Shown: positions 10,417 through 18,754 of the stretch, one piece after another | How positions within the stretch are numbered: position 1 is the stretch's first letter | Layout of the letters: the number at the start of each line of letters is the position of its first letter | From: Actinomycetes bacterium | GTDB taxonomy: Bacteria > Actinomycetota > Actinomycetes > Mycobacteriales > Mycobacteriaceae | NCBI GenBank assembly: GCA_023432405.1 | Contig: JAEYUQ010000002.1 | Location: 1 to 64,000 of the forward strand | Reading direction: 5' to 3' | Length of the DNA stretch: 64,000 nucleotides | Notes under the pieces: generated by a model | Databases searched by the model: none | What the model was told of the DNA's origin: nothing | What the model saw: the letters and a program-made list of their open reading frames with translations, nothing else | Translations under genes and position numbers: made by a program

Positions 10417-11074
10417 CCACGCATCTCGCTTAGCCAGCCAGGATGCCGAGGCTAAATCAGTCATCATGGAGAGAATCAGGCAGGCGCAGGCTCTCGGAGG
10501 TGTTGATACCTCGGGTTATGAGGTGAAGCGAGAGTACCGCACAAGCTCTTCGGCCTCTCCAGAAGGGTTGCGCGCCCTTCTTCGTCAACGCCTCCTGGAT
10601 TACAAAGCCACAGTAGTGGAGTGCTCTTCTGAGGAACTAGCAGCTACGGTTGTCACTCTGCTTGAAGCCGCTCAGGCTCGCTCTGTGTGTTACGCCCCAG
10701 GTCTGGGAGAGGATCTTTTCTCCGGTTTCAGTGGGACTGCTGTACCTGATGATGTCAGCACTGACCCGCGAACCCTGGACACCGTCGATGCTGTGGTAAC
10801 GGGATCTCATGCTGCGGCTGCTCAAACTGGAACTATCTGTCTTGAATCTGGAGACCTCTGCGGTAGACGAGCTCTCTCTCTTGTTCCAGACCGTCATATT
10901 TGCATTGTCACTATGAAGGATGTGGTCTACGGCATCCCTGAGCTGGTTTCTCGTATGGATCGCAGACGGCCCAACACCTGGATTTCTGGCCCTTCCGCCA
11001 CCTCTGACATCGAGCTGGTCAGGGTGGAAGGGGTCCATGGTCCACGAAACCTTGAGGTTGTCATTGTGGACTAA
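10409..11074 (+). CDS. lutC: L-lactate utilisation protein LutC (LUD domain)
   Basis: Third LutABC component; 221 residues of the LUD domain, with the family end-motif region around VSRMDRRRPNTWISGPSATSDIEL at about 170-195 and a C-terminal HGPRNLEVVIVD. The start is the ATG at 10409, inside the end of lutB, preceded by AGAAGGAGA; an upstream in-frame start at 10283 would overlap lutB by 134 bp and is unlikely. Last gene of the operon. The tRNA-Arg promoter follows within about 20 bp. Confidence 0.92.
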   Translation: MSNHASRLASQDAEAKSVIMERIRQAQALGGVDTSGYEVKREYRTSSSASPEGLRALLRQRLLDYKATVVECSSEELAATVVTLLEAAQARSVCYAPGLGEDLFSGFSGTAVPDDVSTDPRTLDTVDAVVTGSHAAAAQTGTICLESGDLCGRRALSLVPDRHICIVTMKDVVYGIPELVSRMDRRRPNTWISGPSATSDIELVRVEGVHGPRNLEVVIVD

Positions 11075-11092
11075 TCTCCTGCCCAGCTAGTT

Positions 11093-11121
11093 TCTGGTCG
11101 GTGACCCTGCGGTGCTACAAT
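11093..11121 (+). promoter_or_regulatory. Promoter of tRNA-Arg
   Basis: A consensus -10 TACAAT (11116-11121) lies about 48 nt before the tRNA 5' end, with a weak -35-like TCTGGT 17 bp upstream. A short leader repeat CTTGAG...CTCAAG lies at about 11137-11161. Confidence 0.55.
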
Positions 11122-11168
11122 CGCGGGGTTACTTCTTGAGGCTCCCTTGGGTGCTCAAGAGAGACTTT

Positions 11169-11241
11169 GTCTCCGTAGCTCAGTGGATAGAGCATTGGTT
11201 TCCGGTACCAAAGGTCGCAGGTTCGAATCCTGTCGGGGACA
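11169..11241 (+). tRNA. tRNA-Arg (anticodon CCG)
   Basis: Full cloverleaf. Acceptor GTCTCCG pairs with CGGGGAC with one G-T pair. The D-arm contains AGCTCAGTGGATAGAGC, the anticodon stem TTGGT/ACCAA encloses a loop with CCG, and the T-arm carries GGTTCGAATCC. It reads CGG codons. The CCA end is not encoded. No repeat of its 3' end was noticed nearby, so there is no sign of use as an integration site. Confidence 0.95.
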
Positions 11242-11345
11242 CTTTATGTTTGAGGGGGGAGCACCATCCTGCTCACCCACACCGCAACTTCCACTCCGTT
11301 CTCACTGAGTATGGTGTGTTGGGTGGACTCCGAAGGGAGCTATCT

Positions 11346-11879
11346 GTGCTGCGCAACTGGTATATCAGCCTTTATGCCTTTGGCTTGGGATGCGTCCTCG
11401 CTAGCTGTGCTTCTGACGATCAGCTGGCCGCATCTGTGACCAACTCACCGGCTCCTGCTGTTGCACAACCTGCGCCACTGACCGTTCCTGTTCCTCGTTC
11501 CCTTGACGACGCCCTGAGAGCTGGCCATGCCAAAAACTCTCAGCTACGTGAACAAGCGCTCACGTCTTTCGGTCCCCAAGCCCCTTCTACTCAGCCTGCC
11601 CCCACAGCCTCTGACAAACCTGCTCTTGAGATTTATCGGGCTGGACTTGAACGGCTCTTAGATACCCAAGATGATTTTCGAGCAACCCTGCGCGCACAGG
11701 GTATGACGGACGAGCAAATAGACACCTACCTGGGGTGCATTGTGGAACAAACACACTCCACCATGTCCTCTGACTTTCTGATAGCTGTGGCACCCGGAAA
11801 ATCTGCGGAAGCAACAATCTCACAGAAAGACCAGGAGACGCTTGATAAAGCCATTGACCACTGCTCTACACAGTGGTGA
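11346..11879 (+). CDS. Small lipoprotein of unknown function
   Basis: 177 residues starting at a GTG with AAGGGAG 6 nt upstream; longer in-frame starts would run back through the tRNA. The N-terminus is hydrophobic and ends in a lipobox LASC (cleavage before C21), so a lipid-anchored exported protein is likely. A Pro/Ala/Val-rich linker follows to about residue 50. The C-terminal part is helical, with two more cysteines (in GCIV and DHCS) that could form a disulfide. I do not recognise the family. Convergent with the MarR gene. Confidence 0.75.
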   Translation: MLRNWYISLYAFGLGCVLASCASDDQLAASVTNSPAPAVAQPAPLTVPVPRSLDDALRAGHAKNSQLREQALTSFGPQAPSTQPAPTASDKPALEIYRAGLERLLDTQDDFRATLRAQGMTDEQIDTYLGCIVEQTHSTMSSDFLIAVAPGKSAEATISQKDQETLDKAIDHCSTQW

Positions 11880-11965
11880 CGTCGCCGTAATGAGGTATTC
11901 ACCATAGAGATAGTGGTGCGGCCTCTACAGCCATCTGCGGCTCCCGATAAACAGTTTTCAGGAAC

Positions 11966-12421
11966 CTATGAGGTTGTATCGCCCAGAATCTTCTGGGCAA
12001 TTTCCCGGAGATTCTCCTGCTCAGTAGCACTCAAACGGTCGAAAACGAGGCGACGAACCGCCTCAACGTAGTCAACTAGTCCAAGCCCCAACTGTCTACG
12101 CCCAGAATCAGTCATTGTCACCACTACCCCCCTACCATCAACAGGGCAGGCGGTTTTAGCAACCAGTCCTCTGCGTTCCATACGGGCTATTTGGTGAGAT
12201 GCCCTGGAACGATCCCACCCTAAGTTTTCACAGAGTTCTCGAAGCCGCGCACCATGTTCTCCAGAGTCAGAGAGAGTGGCTAGGACAGAAAACTCGGCAG
12301 TGGACAATGAACTACTGCTTAGCAGGGCTTCATCAATACCCTGCTGTACCTTGCGGTGACTATCTAAAAAAAGACGCCACAAACGCTCTTCTTCATTGGA
12401 AAATGATTTCGGGGCACTCAT
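11966..12421 (-). CDS. MarR-family transcriptional regulator
   Basis: 151 residues with the MarR winged-helix fold: the DNA-recognition helix region is LGWDRSRASHQIARMERRGLV at about 84-105, followed by the wing CPVDGRGVVVTMTDSGRR. Such proteins bind palindromes as dimers and often respond to phenolic or oxidative ligands. The target cannot be read from the sequence. Neighbours are the lipoprotein (convergent) and the SWIM/helicase pair; the lactate genes lie about 1 kb away. A -10-like TAGGCT lies 11 nt before the ATG. Confidence 0.88.
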   Translation of the reverse strand: MSAPKSFSNEEERLWRLFLDSHRKVQQGIDEALLSSSSLSTAEFSVLATLSDSGEHGARLRELCENLGWDRSRASHQIARMERRGLVAKTACPVDGRGVVVTMTDSGRRQLGLGLVDYVEAVRRLVFDRLSATEQENLREIAQKILGDTTS

Positions 12422-12493
12422 ATCAGGTCGATAGCCTAGTTACTGCTTGAACGATAGAAAAATCCGCACACCGGATTTATTCACTCTGACTTC

Positions 12494-13306
12494 TCAGGGA
12501 GCTTCTTTACCATCGGAACCAATCAGCACCTCATACATCTCAGTAATTTCCCGGACTGCCCGTTGGGTGTCAGCTTTGCCTCTCGATACTGTTTGCATCG
12601 CCGAGTTCAAAAGGCTGATGTCGGAGCTCTCTATCGCAGAAGCCTGTCGAGGAGTAGGTAGCGGAGGAAGATCTAATCCCTTCCAGTATCTATCAGCATT
12701 CCACGATCTTTCTGAATCTCCATCCCGCTGGCGTCCCACGGTGGCTGTTTGTTCCAGTTGGTTGAGATCAATTCCGCGTAGCCTAAATGGGATGGAAGGA
12801 TCGCTATCTATCTTTCTGGCGAAGGCTTCCGAAAAGAAAACAATGTGCTTACAACGGTGGGCACTATCTGGGCAGCTACAGCTGAAGCGTATCTCCATTT
12901 CATCGCCGAGGAGAACATCCACCGCATCATCTGTGAGATCACCTCGCACGGCAGCCTGAAGGGCCTCGGGAGATTCGGTTACCTGCTCTAAGAGATGAGA
13001 CATGGCTTGAGCGCTACGAAAGGGAAAATTGGCTCTCACCTCATAGATAGCGCCTCGGCTTCCCAAGACCTGCGCTTCTACTCTCCCGTTGGTCAACGTG
13101 GGATCATTAGCCAGCTCAAGCCCGCCCTTTTTGAGACCTCGCTGAAGACGCCCCCATTCTGCATCCACTGTTCCGGCGTCAAAAAAGCGTTGAGCCGCCA
13201 CGCCAAGCTCTGCTTCACGCGGAATCGAGAGGGACTCTCTTGGCTGCTGAGGGCGGGCACGACCAAATTCTGCATAGATCACATTTCCTTTGCGCGACCA
13301 CGTCAT
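12494..13306 (-). CDS. SWIM zinc-finger protein, partner of SNF2 helicase
   Basis: 270 residues with a SWIM zinc finger CxCx(n)CxH: C143, C145, C152 and H154. SWIM domains bind DNA or proteins. In actinobacteria such proteins sit beside SNF2 helicases (from memory, Rv2102 next to helZ Rv2101 in M. tuberculosis). Here it starts 4 nt after the helicase stop, with GGAGGA as ribosome site, so the two are co-expressed and probably act together on DNA. The exact function is unknown. Confidence 0.85.
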   Translation of the reverse strand: MTWSRKGNVIYAEFGRARPQQPRESLSIPREAELGVAAQRFFDAGTVDAEWGRLQRGLKKGGLELANDPTLTNGRVEAQVLGSRGAIYEVRANFPFRSAQAMSHLLEQVTESPEALQAAVRGDLTDDAVDVLLGDEMEIRFSCSCPDSAHRCKHIVFFSEAFARKIDSDPSIPFRLRGIDLNQLEQTATVGRQRDGDSERSWNADRYWKGLDLPPLPTPRQASAIESSDISLLNSAMQTVSRGKADTQRAVREITEMYEVLIGSDGKEAP

Positions 13307-13310
13307 GTCT

Positions 13311-16300
13311 TTATTCCTCCCGGTAGGAAATCAACTCGCGGAGATCTTCAGGGGAAAGCTCAGTAATCCACTTTTGACCAGAACCAATAACAGCGCTTGC
13401 CAGATAAACTTTTCCTTCGAGTACTTCTTGAATTCGCTCCTCTAAAGTACCTGCGGTCACCATTTTATAAACGGTGACATCACTGCTTTGGCCAATACGA
13501 TAGGCTCGATCTGTAGCCTGATCCTCCACAGCGGGATTCCACCACCTATCCATGTGAATCACCACACTTGCCGCAGTGAGATTGAGCCCAAATCCACCAG
13601 CTCTCAAAGAAACGATCATGACCGGGGCTCCGCTGGAGGATTGAAAATCCTCCACCATCTTTTCCCGTTGATTATTGCTAAGCCCTCCATGAAAGAATGG
13701 AATATCTTGTGCTAAGTACTCTGACAGATAGTTTTGGAGGATAGCACCGAATTGTTTATATTGCGTAAATACTAAAACATTTCTTTTGTTCTGGAGAGCT
13801 GTCTCTATTAGCTCAACAAGCTTTTCTACCTTGCCCGAACGATGTCTCCCCTCAAGCATGATTGGTGATCCGTCTGCAAGGAAATGTGCAGGGTGATTAC
13901 AAATCTGCTTCAGCCTGGTCAAAGCACCTAAGACAATTCCACGACGGTTGATACCCTCTGCCGTTTCCAGGCGGTACTGCACATCATTAACCGCACTTTT
14001 ATACAGAGCTGCTTGTTCTGGGGTGAGACGAACCATCAACGCCACTTCATGTTTATCAGGAAGATCGTCAATGATTTTCGGATCGCTCTTCAGACGGCGA
14101 AGTATGAAGGGGGCAGTAAGCTTCCGCAACTGCTGAGTCATCACTTCATCATGATCTCGCTCAATAGCAACGGCAAAGTGATGTTTGAAAAAGCTTGAGG
14201 AACCAAGAACCCCTGGATTGACAAAATCCAAAATAGAACGCATTTCTGAGAGTCTGTTCTCCACAGGCGTGCCGGTAAGCGCAATGCGATGTCTGCTCTT
14301 TAAAGAGCGTACAGCTCTTGCAGTACTGGTGGCTGTGTTCTTGATTTTTTGTGCTTCATCTAAAACAACATGATTCCAGTCAATCTCTCGAAGAAGCTTA
14401 ATATCCCTCTGAGCAACTCCATAGCTGGTAATAACCAGATCTGACTCTAGGGCTTCCCGTCGGAAAACCTCACCAGAAAGCCTCTGGTTTCCATGATGCA
14501 CCATGACTCGAAAACTCGGGACGAAACGCTCAGCTTCTCGTTTCCAATTCACAACGACACTCGTTGGTGCCACCACCAATGTCGGGGCTAAACGCTGGGA
14601 TTTCTGTGATTGAGCATCCTTTTCCACCGCCAGCAAACTCAAAAGCTGAAGAGTCTTTCCCAATCCCATGTCATCAGCTAGAACAGCCCCTAATCCCCGC
14701 TCAGACATCCAATATAACCAGTCCACCCCTCGCTGCTGATAGTGCCTCAGCCGGGCATGAACACTATTCGGGATATCCACCGGCTGAGGCGCTGGCATCG
14801 TCTCTGAACCGTCCAGAAGTGATTTCACCCATGCATCCCCCTCAACGGGTACAGGATCATCATGATTGGCTGCGGCGTCAAGAGCTAGCTTTCTTAGTTC
14901 AGAGAGAGTTACTTGACCTGACCCACCAGAACTCAAACTGTGGCGCAATCGTTCAATTTCGGAGTCAAGTAATGCTAGCTGAGCGGCATCTTCATTCTGA
15001 AGGGCATTCTGCCTTTCTTCAAGGTAAGTCTCCAATTGAGCAGTGAGATGCTTCTTTGAGGCACTAGCTACCTCAGAGATGTACCGATTTACGCGGTGCA
15101 GAGATTCAGAATCCGCAAGCACCCAATTTCCACGCAATTTAATTAACCCAGCTTTAGACTGAATCAGCTGATCCATCTCCGCATCGCTAAGCTCCACATC
15201 TCCCACGGAAACACGCCAGTTATAATCCACAAGCTGTTCGATTCCGAAATGGCTAGGCATAGCGGAATCCACCTCTGTGGCCAGACGAGCACTAGCCTCC
15301 ACCGTGGACCACCCCTTTGGCAGGAGTACCAGGAAGCCTTGAGCTTTAAGACGCGAAACTTGAGACGCAAGAAATTCCTGGAGCTGTGCCGTTGTGAGGT
15401 GGACGTGCCACTCATCGGTACGCAGAAGCGGCGCCTGCTCCACAGCGTGATCTTTCATCCGCCTGAGCTTTTCCACCACCGCGGAGTCCAGATGATTGTC
15501 CACTATCACCTGCGGTGAATCCACACCAGAACGCACCTGGAACTCTACCTCCCAGACGGAGCCATCACCCTCCTCATTCCGGTTATCCTCCTCGTGCTCC
15601 TGAATGTCACTGCCGTGATACAAGCCCCCTGTATGCTCAAGGCTCTCCGTTTCTTCTGAGCTCTCTATCACCTCATCCACATCAGGGGCATCCGGCTCAT
15701 GCACGATAATCACCAGTTGCAGATCTACCGCCGCAATGGAATCTCTCCACTGGATAAATCTGCTGATGAGCTGATCGCCTAGCCTCTGGAGCGGTTCAGA
15801 ATGAAGAAGCGCATAACTAAAGTCATGACGCAACACCTTGGCTTCGGCATAGCCTTCTAACTTCCTACTGGCAATCCAATGCGGGAGAACCCGGGTGATG
15901 TCCTCCATCAGGTTAGGATTGTTCACCGTTAAAATCCCTGGTACGGCAGCTGCCATCTGGGACAGCCACTCCTGCTCATGAAGTCCTGAAGTCAGCTGCC
16001 ACTGCGGCCACCAGGATCCTTCTTCGTAGACCAGTTTGATAACAACTCTTCCGGCATTCACAAAGCGTTGAAGGCCCAAGTACAAGTGCTGAATCCAGCG
16101 TAAATCTGGAGCCACAGCGGCGTCGTGAGGTAGGGCATCAAGAAATGCCAAAGCCTCCTGAGGAGCAAAGGAGGCCGTCGGAATAATCAATTCACGCTTC
16201 TTACCCTTGGGGGTACACAACAGAGCACGAACCCGATGCCGAAAAGCGTTGCCGGCTAAAAGGGCCATGATATCCGGAGGAAGACCTCCCGGTGGAACTT

Positions 16301-16397
16301 TGCCAGGTACCAGAATCTTATGCCCGGCTACCTGCTCAATCCACAGATGCACACCGGAGCCTCTAATCCATAGCCCATGTACCAGGAATTCCGGCAT
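13311..16397 (-). CDS. SNF2-family DNA helicase/translocase (HelZ-like)
   Basis: 1028 residues. The N-terminal half (about 1-560) is the actinobacterial SNF2-associated region, rich in acidic residues at 250-280. The SNF2 motor follows: Walker A LADDMGLGKT near 590, DEAQ box near 680, motif III LTGTPVENRL near 710, then the helicase C domain with HGGLSNNQREKMVEDF and motif VI DRAYRIGQ near 985. It is probably an ATP-driven dsDNA translocase for repair or replication-fork processing. First gene of a pair with the SWIM protein; divergent from putP across 87 bp. AAGGGAC precedes the ATG. Confidence 0.9.
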   Translation of the reverse strand: MPEFLVHGLWIRGSGVHLWIEQVAGHKILVPGKVPPGGLPPDIMALLAGNAFRHRVRALLCTPKGKKRELIIPTASFAPQEALAFLDALPHDAAVAPDLRWIQHLYLGLQRFVNAGRVVIKLVYEEGSWWPQWQLTSGLHEQEWLSQMAAAVPGILTVNNPNLMEDITRVLPHWIASRKLEGYAEAKVLRHDFSYALLHSEPLQRLGDQLISRFIQWRDSIAAVDLQLVIIVHEPDAPDVDEVIESSEETESLEHTGGLYHGSDIQEHEEDNRNEEGDGSVWEVEFQVRSGVDSPQVIVDNHLDSAVVEKLRRMKDHAVEQAPLLRTDEWHVHLTTAQLQEFLASQVSRLKAQGFLVLLPKGWSTVEASARLATEVDSAMPSHFGIEQLVDYNWRVSVGDVELSDAEMDQLIQSKAGLIKLRGNWVLADSESLHRVNRYISEVASASKKHLTAQLETYLEERQNALQNEDAAQLALLDSEIERLRHSLSSGGSGQVTLSELRKLALDAAANHDDPVPVEGDAWVKSLLDGSETMPAPQPVDIPNSVHARLRHYQQRGVDWLYWMSERGLGAVLADDMGLGKTLQLLSLLAVEKDAQSQKSQRLAPTLVVAPTSVVVNWKREAERFVPSFRVMVHHGNQRLSGEVFRREALESDLVITSYGVAQRDIKLLREIDWNHVVLDEAQKIKNTATSTARAVRSLKSRHRIALTGTPVENRLSEMRSILDFVNPGVLGSSSFFKHHFAVAIERDHDEVMTQQLRKLTAPFILRRLKSDPKIIDDLPDKHEVALMVRLTPEQAALYKSAVNDVQYRLETAEGINRRGIVLGALTRLKQICNHPAHFLADGSPIMLEGRHRSGKVEKLVELIETALQNKRNVLVFTQYKQFGAILQNYLSEYLAQDIPFFHGGLSNNQREKMVEDFQSSSGAPVMIVSLRAGGFGLNLTAASVVIHMDRWWNPAVEDQATDRAYRIGQSSDVTVYKMVTAGTLEERIQEVLEGKVYLASAVIGSGQKWITELSPEDLRELISYREE

Positions 16398-16484
16398 ACC
16401 GTCCCTTCATCCATCCCTTTGTTACTCCACCGATGACGGAATCTCTATTCTAATACGGTAAACGAATTATCCAAGGAGCAGGCA

Positions 16485-17999
16485 ATGACGGAAACTACCT
16501 GGTTTATCTTGGCCATTATTATCTATATGGCGCTCATGCTCGCCATCGGTTTTTGGAGCTTCCGCCAGACAGACAAGTATGGCGACTATGTTCTGGCTGA
16601 TCGCAAACTCAACCCTTTTATCGCAGCTTTGTCCGCCGGAGCCTCCGATATGTCCGGCTGGCTGCTCATGGGGCTTCCAGGAGCGTTGTACGTCTCTGGG
16701 ATGACGGAATTATGGATTGCCATTGGTCTGACCATCGGCGCTTGGTTGAACTGGAAATATGTGGCACCCCGCCTACGTGCATACTCAGAAGTTGCCAAGG
16801 ACTCCATCACAATTCCGAGTTTCTTTGGTAACCGCCTTCAGGATAGTTCTCGGATTCTGAGAATCTGCGCGGCGCTCATCATTATCTTCTTCTTCACCTT
16901 CTATGTTTCCTCCGGCATGGTGTCGGGAGGAAAGTACTTTGAAGCCACTTTTGGCGGCAACTATCTCGATGGAATGCTCATCGTGGCCGGTGTCACTGTG
17001 CTCTATACCTTCATCGGTGGTTTCCTTGCTGTGTCCTATACAGACACTGTTCAGGGCATCATCATGTTTGCCGCTCTGCTTCTTGTGCCCATCATGGCAT
17101 TCCTCGCTCTGGAACATCCCGCAGATATCCTCACCTGGGCTTCCACCAAACCCTACGGCCCCTGGGAAAATGGCAACCCTCAGTACTTCAGTATGTTTGC
17201 AGGCGTCTCCGCCTTTGCTGTTATCGGCAATCTCGCCTGGGGTCTTGGATATTTCGGACAACCACACGTCGTGGTGCGTTTCATGGCTCTGCGCTCCCCT
17301 CAGGAAGCTAAGGAGGGGCGTCGTATAGGAATAGGCTGGATGGTGTTGTGCATGGTGGGCGCTCTGGCCACTGCGATGATCTCCACTGTCTTTTTCGCCC
17401 AATCTAACTACGCCATCACGGACACTGAAAGCTATGAAACTATCTTTCTGGACTTAGGCAGAATTCTCTTCCACCCGCTCATCGCCGGTCTCGTCCTTAC
17501 CGCCGTCTTGGCCGCTATTATGTCCACCATGTCCTCGCAGCTGCTCGTGGTTTCCTCCAGCCTTATCGAGGATCTCTACAAACTCCTCAACCGAAACACT
17601 CCCTCAGAGCGCATCCTCATCAACTTGTCGCGCACCACAGTTGTTCTGGTGGCAGTTGTGGCAGGTGTTTTAGCCATTCACCCTTCGGACACCATTCTCA
17701 ACCTGGTGGGCTTTGCCTGGGCAGGCTTTGGTGCTGCTTTTGGACCTCTTATGCTGGCGTCTCTCTATTGGAAACGGCTCACCACTGCCGGAGCTCTGTC
17801 TGGAATGCTTACCGGAGCTTGCGTAGTTCTGGCGTGGGGCTACTCTCCACTGGCCGATGTTCTCTATGAGATGGTGCCGGGGGTTCTTGCTTCTTCGCTG
17901 GTCATGGTGGTGGTCAGTCTCCTGACCACAGCACCTTCCCAGGCCGTCCTGGAGGAATTTGAGAGCGTGCGCACCCGCGTCGCCGGGAACGAAAGCTAA
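16485..17999 (+). CDS. putP: Sodium/proline symporter
   Basis: Na+-coupled proline uptake; solute:sodium symporter family, 504 residues, about 13 membrane segments. Family motifs: SDMSGWLLMGLPGALY near residue 56, and the SSS signature region around GFLAVSYTDTVQG at about 180-195 (Na+-site serine/threonine residues). Ribosome site AAGGAG 7 nt before the ATG. A -10-like TATTCT lies at 16446-16451. The putP-helicase region appears to be syntenic in corynebacteria (from memory). Confidence 0.93.
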   Translation: MTETTWFILAIIIYMALMLAIGFWSFRQTDKYGDYVLADRKLNPFIAALSAGASDMSGWLLMGLPGALYVSGMTELWIAIGLTIGAWLNWKYVAPRLRAYSEVAKDSITIPSFFGNRLQDSSRILRICAALIIIFFFTFYVSSGMVSGGKYFEATFGGNYLDGMLIVAGVTVLYTFIGGFLAVSYTDTVQGIIMFAALLLVPIMAFLALEHPADILTWASTKPYGPWENGNPQYFSMFAGVSAFAVIGNLAWGLGYFGQPHVVVRFMALRSPQEAKEGRRIGIGWMVLCMVGALATAMISTVFFAQSNYAITDTESYETIFLDLGRILFHPLIAGLVLTAVLAAIMSTMSSQLLVVSSSLIEDLYKLLNRNTPSERILINLSRTTVVLVAVVAGVLAIHPSDTILNLVGFAWAGFGAAFGPLMLASLYWKRLTTAGALSGMLTGACVVLAWGYSPLADVLYEMVPGVLASSLVMVVVSLLTTAPSQAVLEEFESVRTRVAGNES

Positions 18000-18020
18000 G
18001 GGTGACACGTCTAACCACGT

Positions 18021-18617
18021 GTGTTCCGTGTTTATCTCATCATCCTCACGGCTGCCACACTCTTCCTGCTCGTTATTCCCGCAGCCCCCGATGCTAAGGA
18101 TCCTCTTTTTTCCCTTGACGACGCCGCCCTCACCTCGGTGGCGAGCATTCCTACTCGTCCGCAGAGAAACAACTACGCTCGGGAGGCTTTTGGGGGATGG
18201 GCTACGTTAGCCAGCGGATGCACCACCCGTGAGGAACTTTTGGCATCACAGTTGAGAACATCCCTCCTGAAATGCGAACTCAGTCCAGCGCGACGTCGTG
18301 ATCCGTACTCGGGGAAACCGCTGAGCACTGAGGATGCTATTGAACTTGACCATGTTTTCCCTCTGGCTGCCGCCTGGGACTTGGGCGCCTATGCCTGGGA
18401 TTCCGAAACTCGGCGTCGTTTTGCTAATGATCCCCTCAACCTGGCAGCTACCTCACGGTCTGAAAACCACAGTAAATCAGATGATCTGCCTTCACAATGG
18501 CTTCCCTCTGACACACGAGCCCACTGCTGGTACTCCACACGCCTGGCCGCTGTTGCCTATAAATATGGACTTCCGCTACCTGAAGAAGATCTCCACGTCA
18601 TGCGGAAGTCCTGCTGA
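18021..18617 (+). CDS. Secreted HNH-family nuclease (DUF1524-like)
   Basis: 198 residues, GTG start 21 nt after putP. Residues 4-22 form a hydrophobic signal segment (LIILTAATLFLLVIP), so the enzyme is exported or membrane-tethered. The catalytic core is IELDHVFPLAAAWDLGA (H111), then FANDPLNL (N140) and SENHSKSDDLPSQW (N149, H150, K152), the pattern of the GmrSD C-terminal/DUF1524 HNH family. Four cysteines (67, 85, 169, 198) could form disulfides. Likely an extracellular nuclease for DNA salvage or competition; the role is inferred. Similar secreted HNH proteins are common in actinobacteria. Confidence 0.85.
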   Translation: MFRVYLIILTAATLFLLVIPAAPDAKDPLFSLDDAALTSVASIPTRPQRNNYAREAFGGWATLASGCTTREELLASQLRTSLLKCELSPARRRDPYSGKPLSTEDAIELDHVFPLAAAWDLGAYAWDSETRRRFANDPLNLAATSRSENHSKSDDLPSQWLPSDTRAHCWYSTRLAAVAYKYGLPLPEEDLHVMRKSC

Positions 18618-18754
18618 CGGCTTATTCACACGAAGTCCAGAGGGCACTTGTCCTGAGGGCTCTTTCCATCATTGTGTGCCCTGCCGACATCCGAGGTGGC
18701 GTGCTGACAGTGCCGGTGTGACCCGGCCAGTTTTACACGACCACGCTCCAGGGT

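Noticed and set aside
11169..11241. tRNA-Arg as an integration site
   Set aside because: No integrase and no copy of the tRNA end nearby; flanking genes look like core genes.
18625..18683. AGGGCAC...GTGCCCT repeat between the HNH gene and deaD as a terminator
   Set aside because: 28-nt loop and no T-run; too weak.
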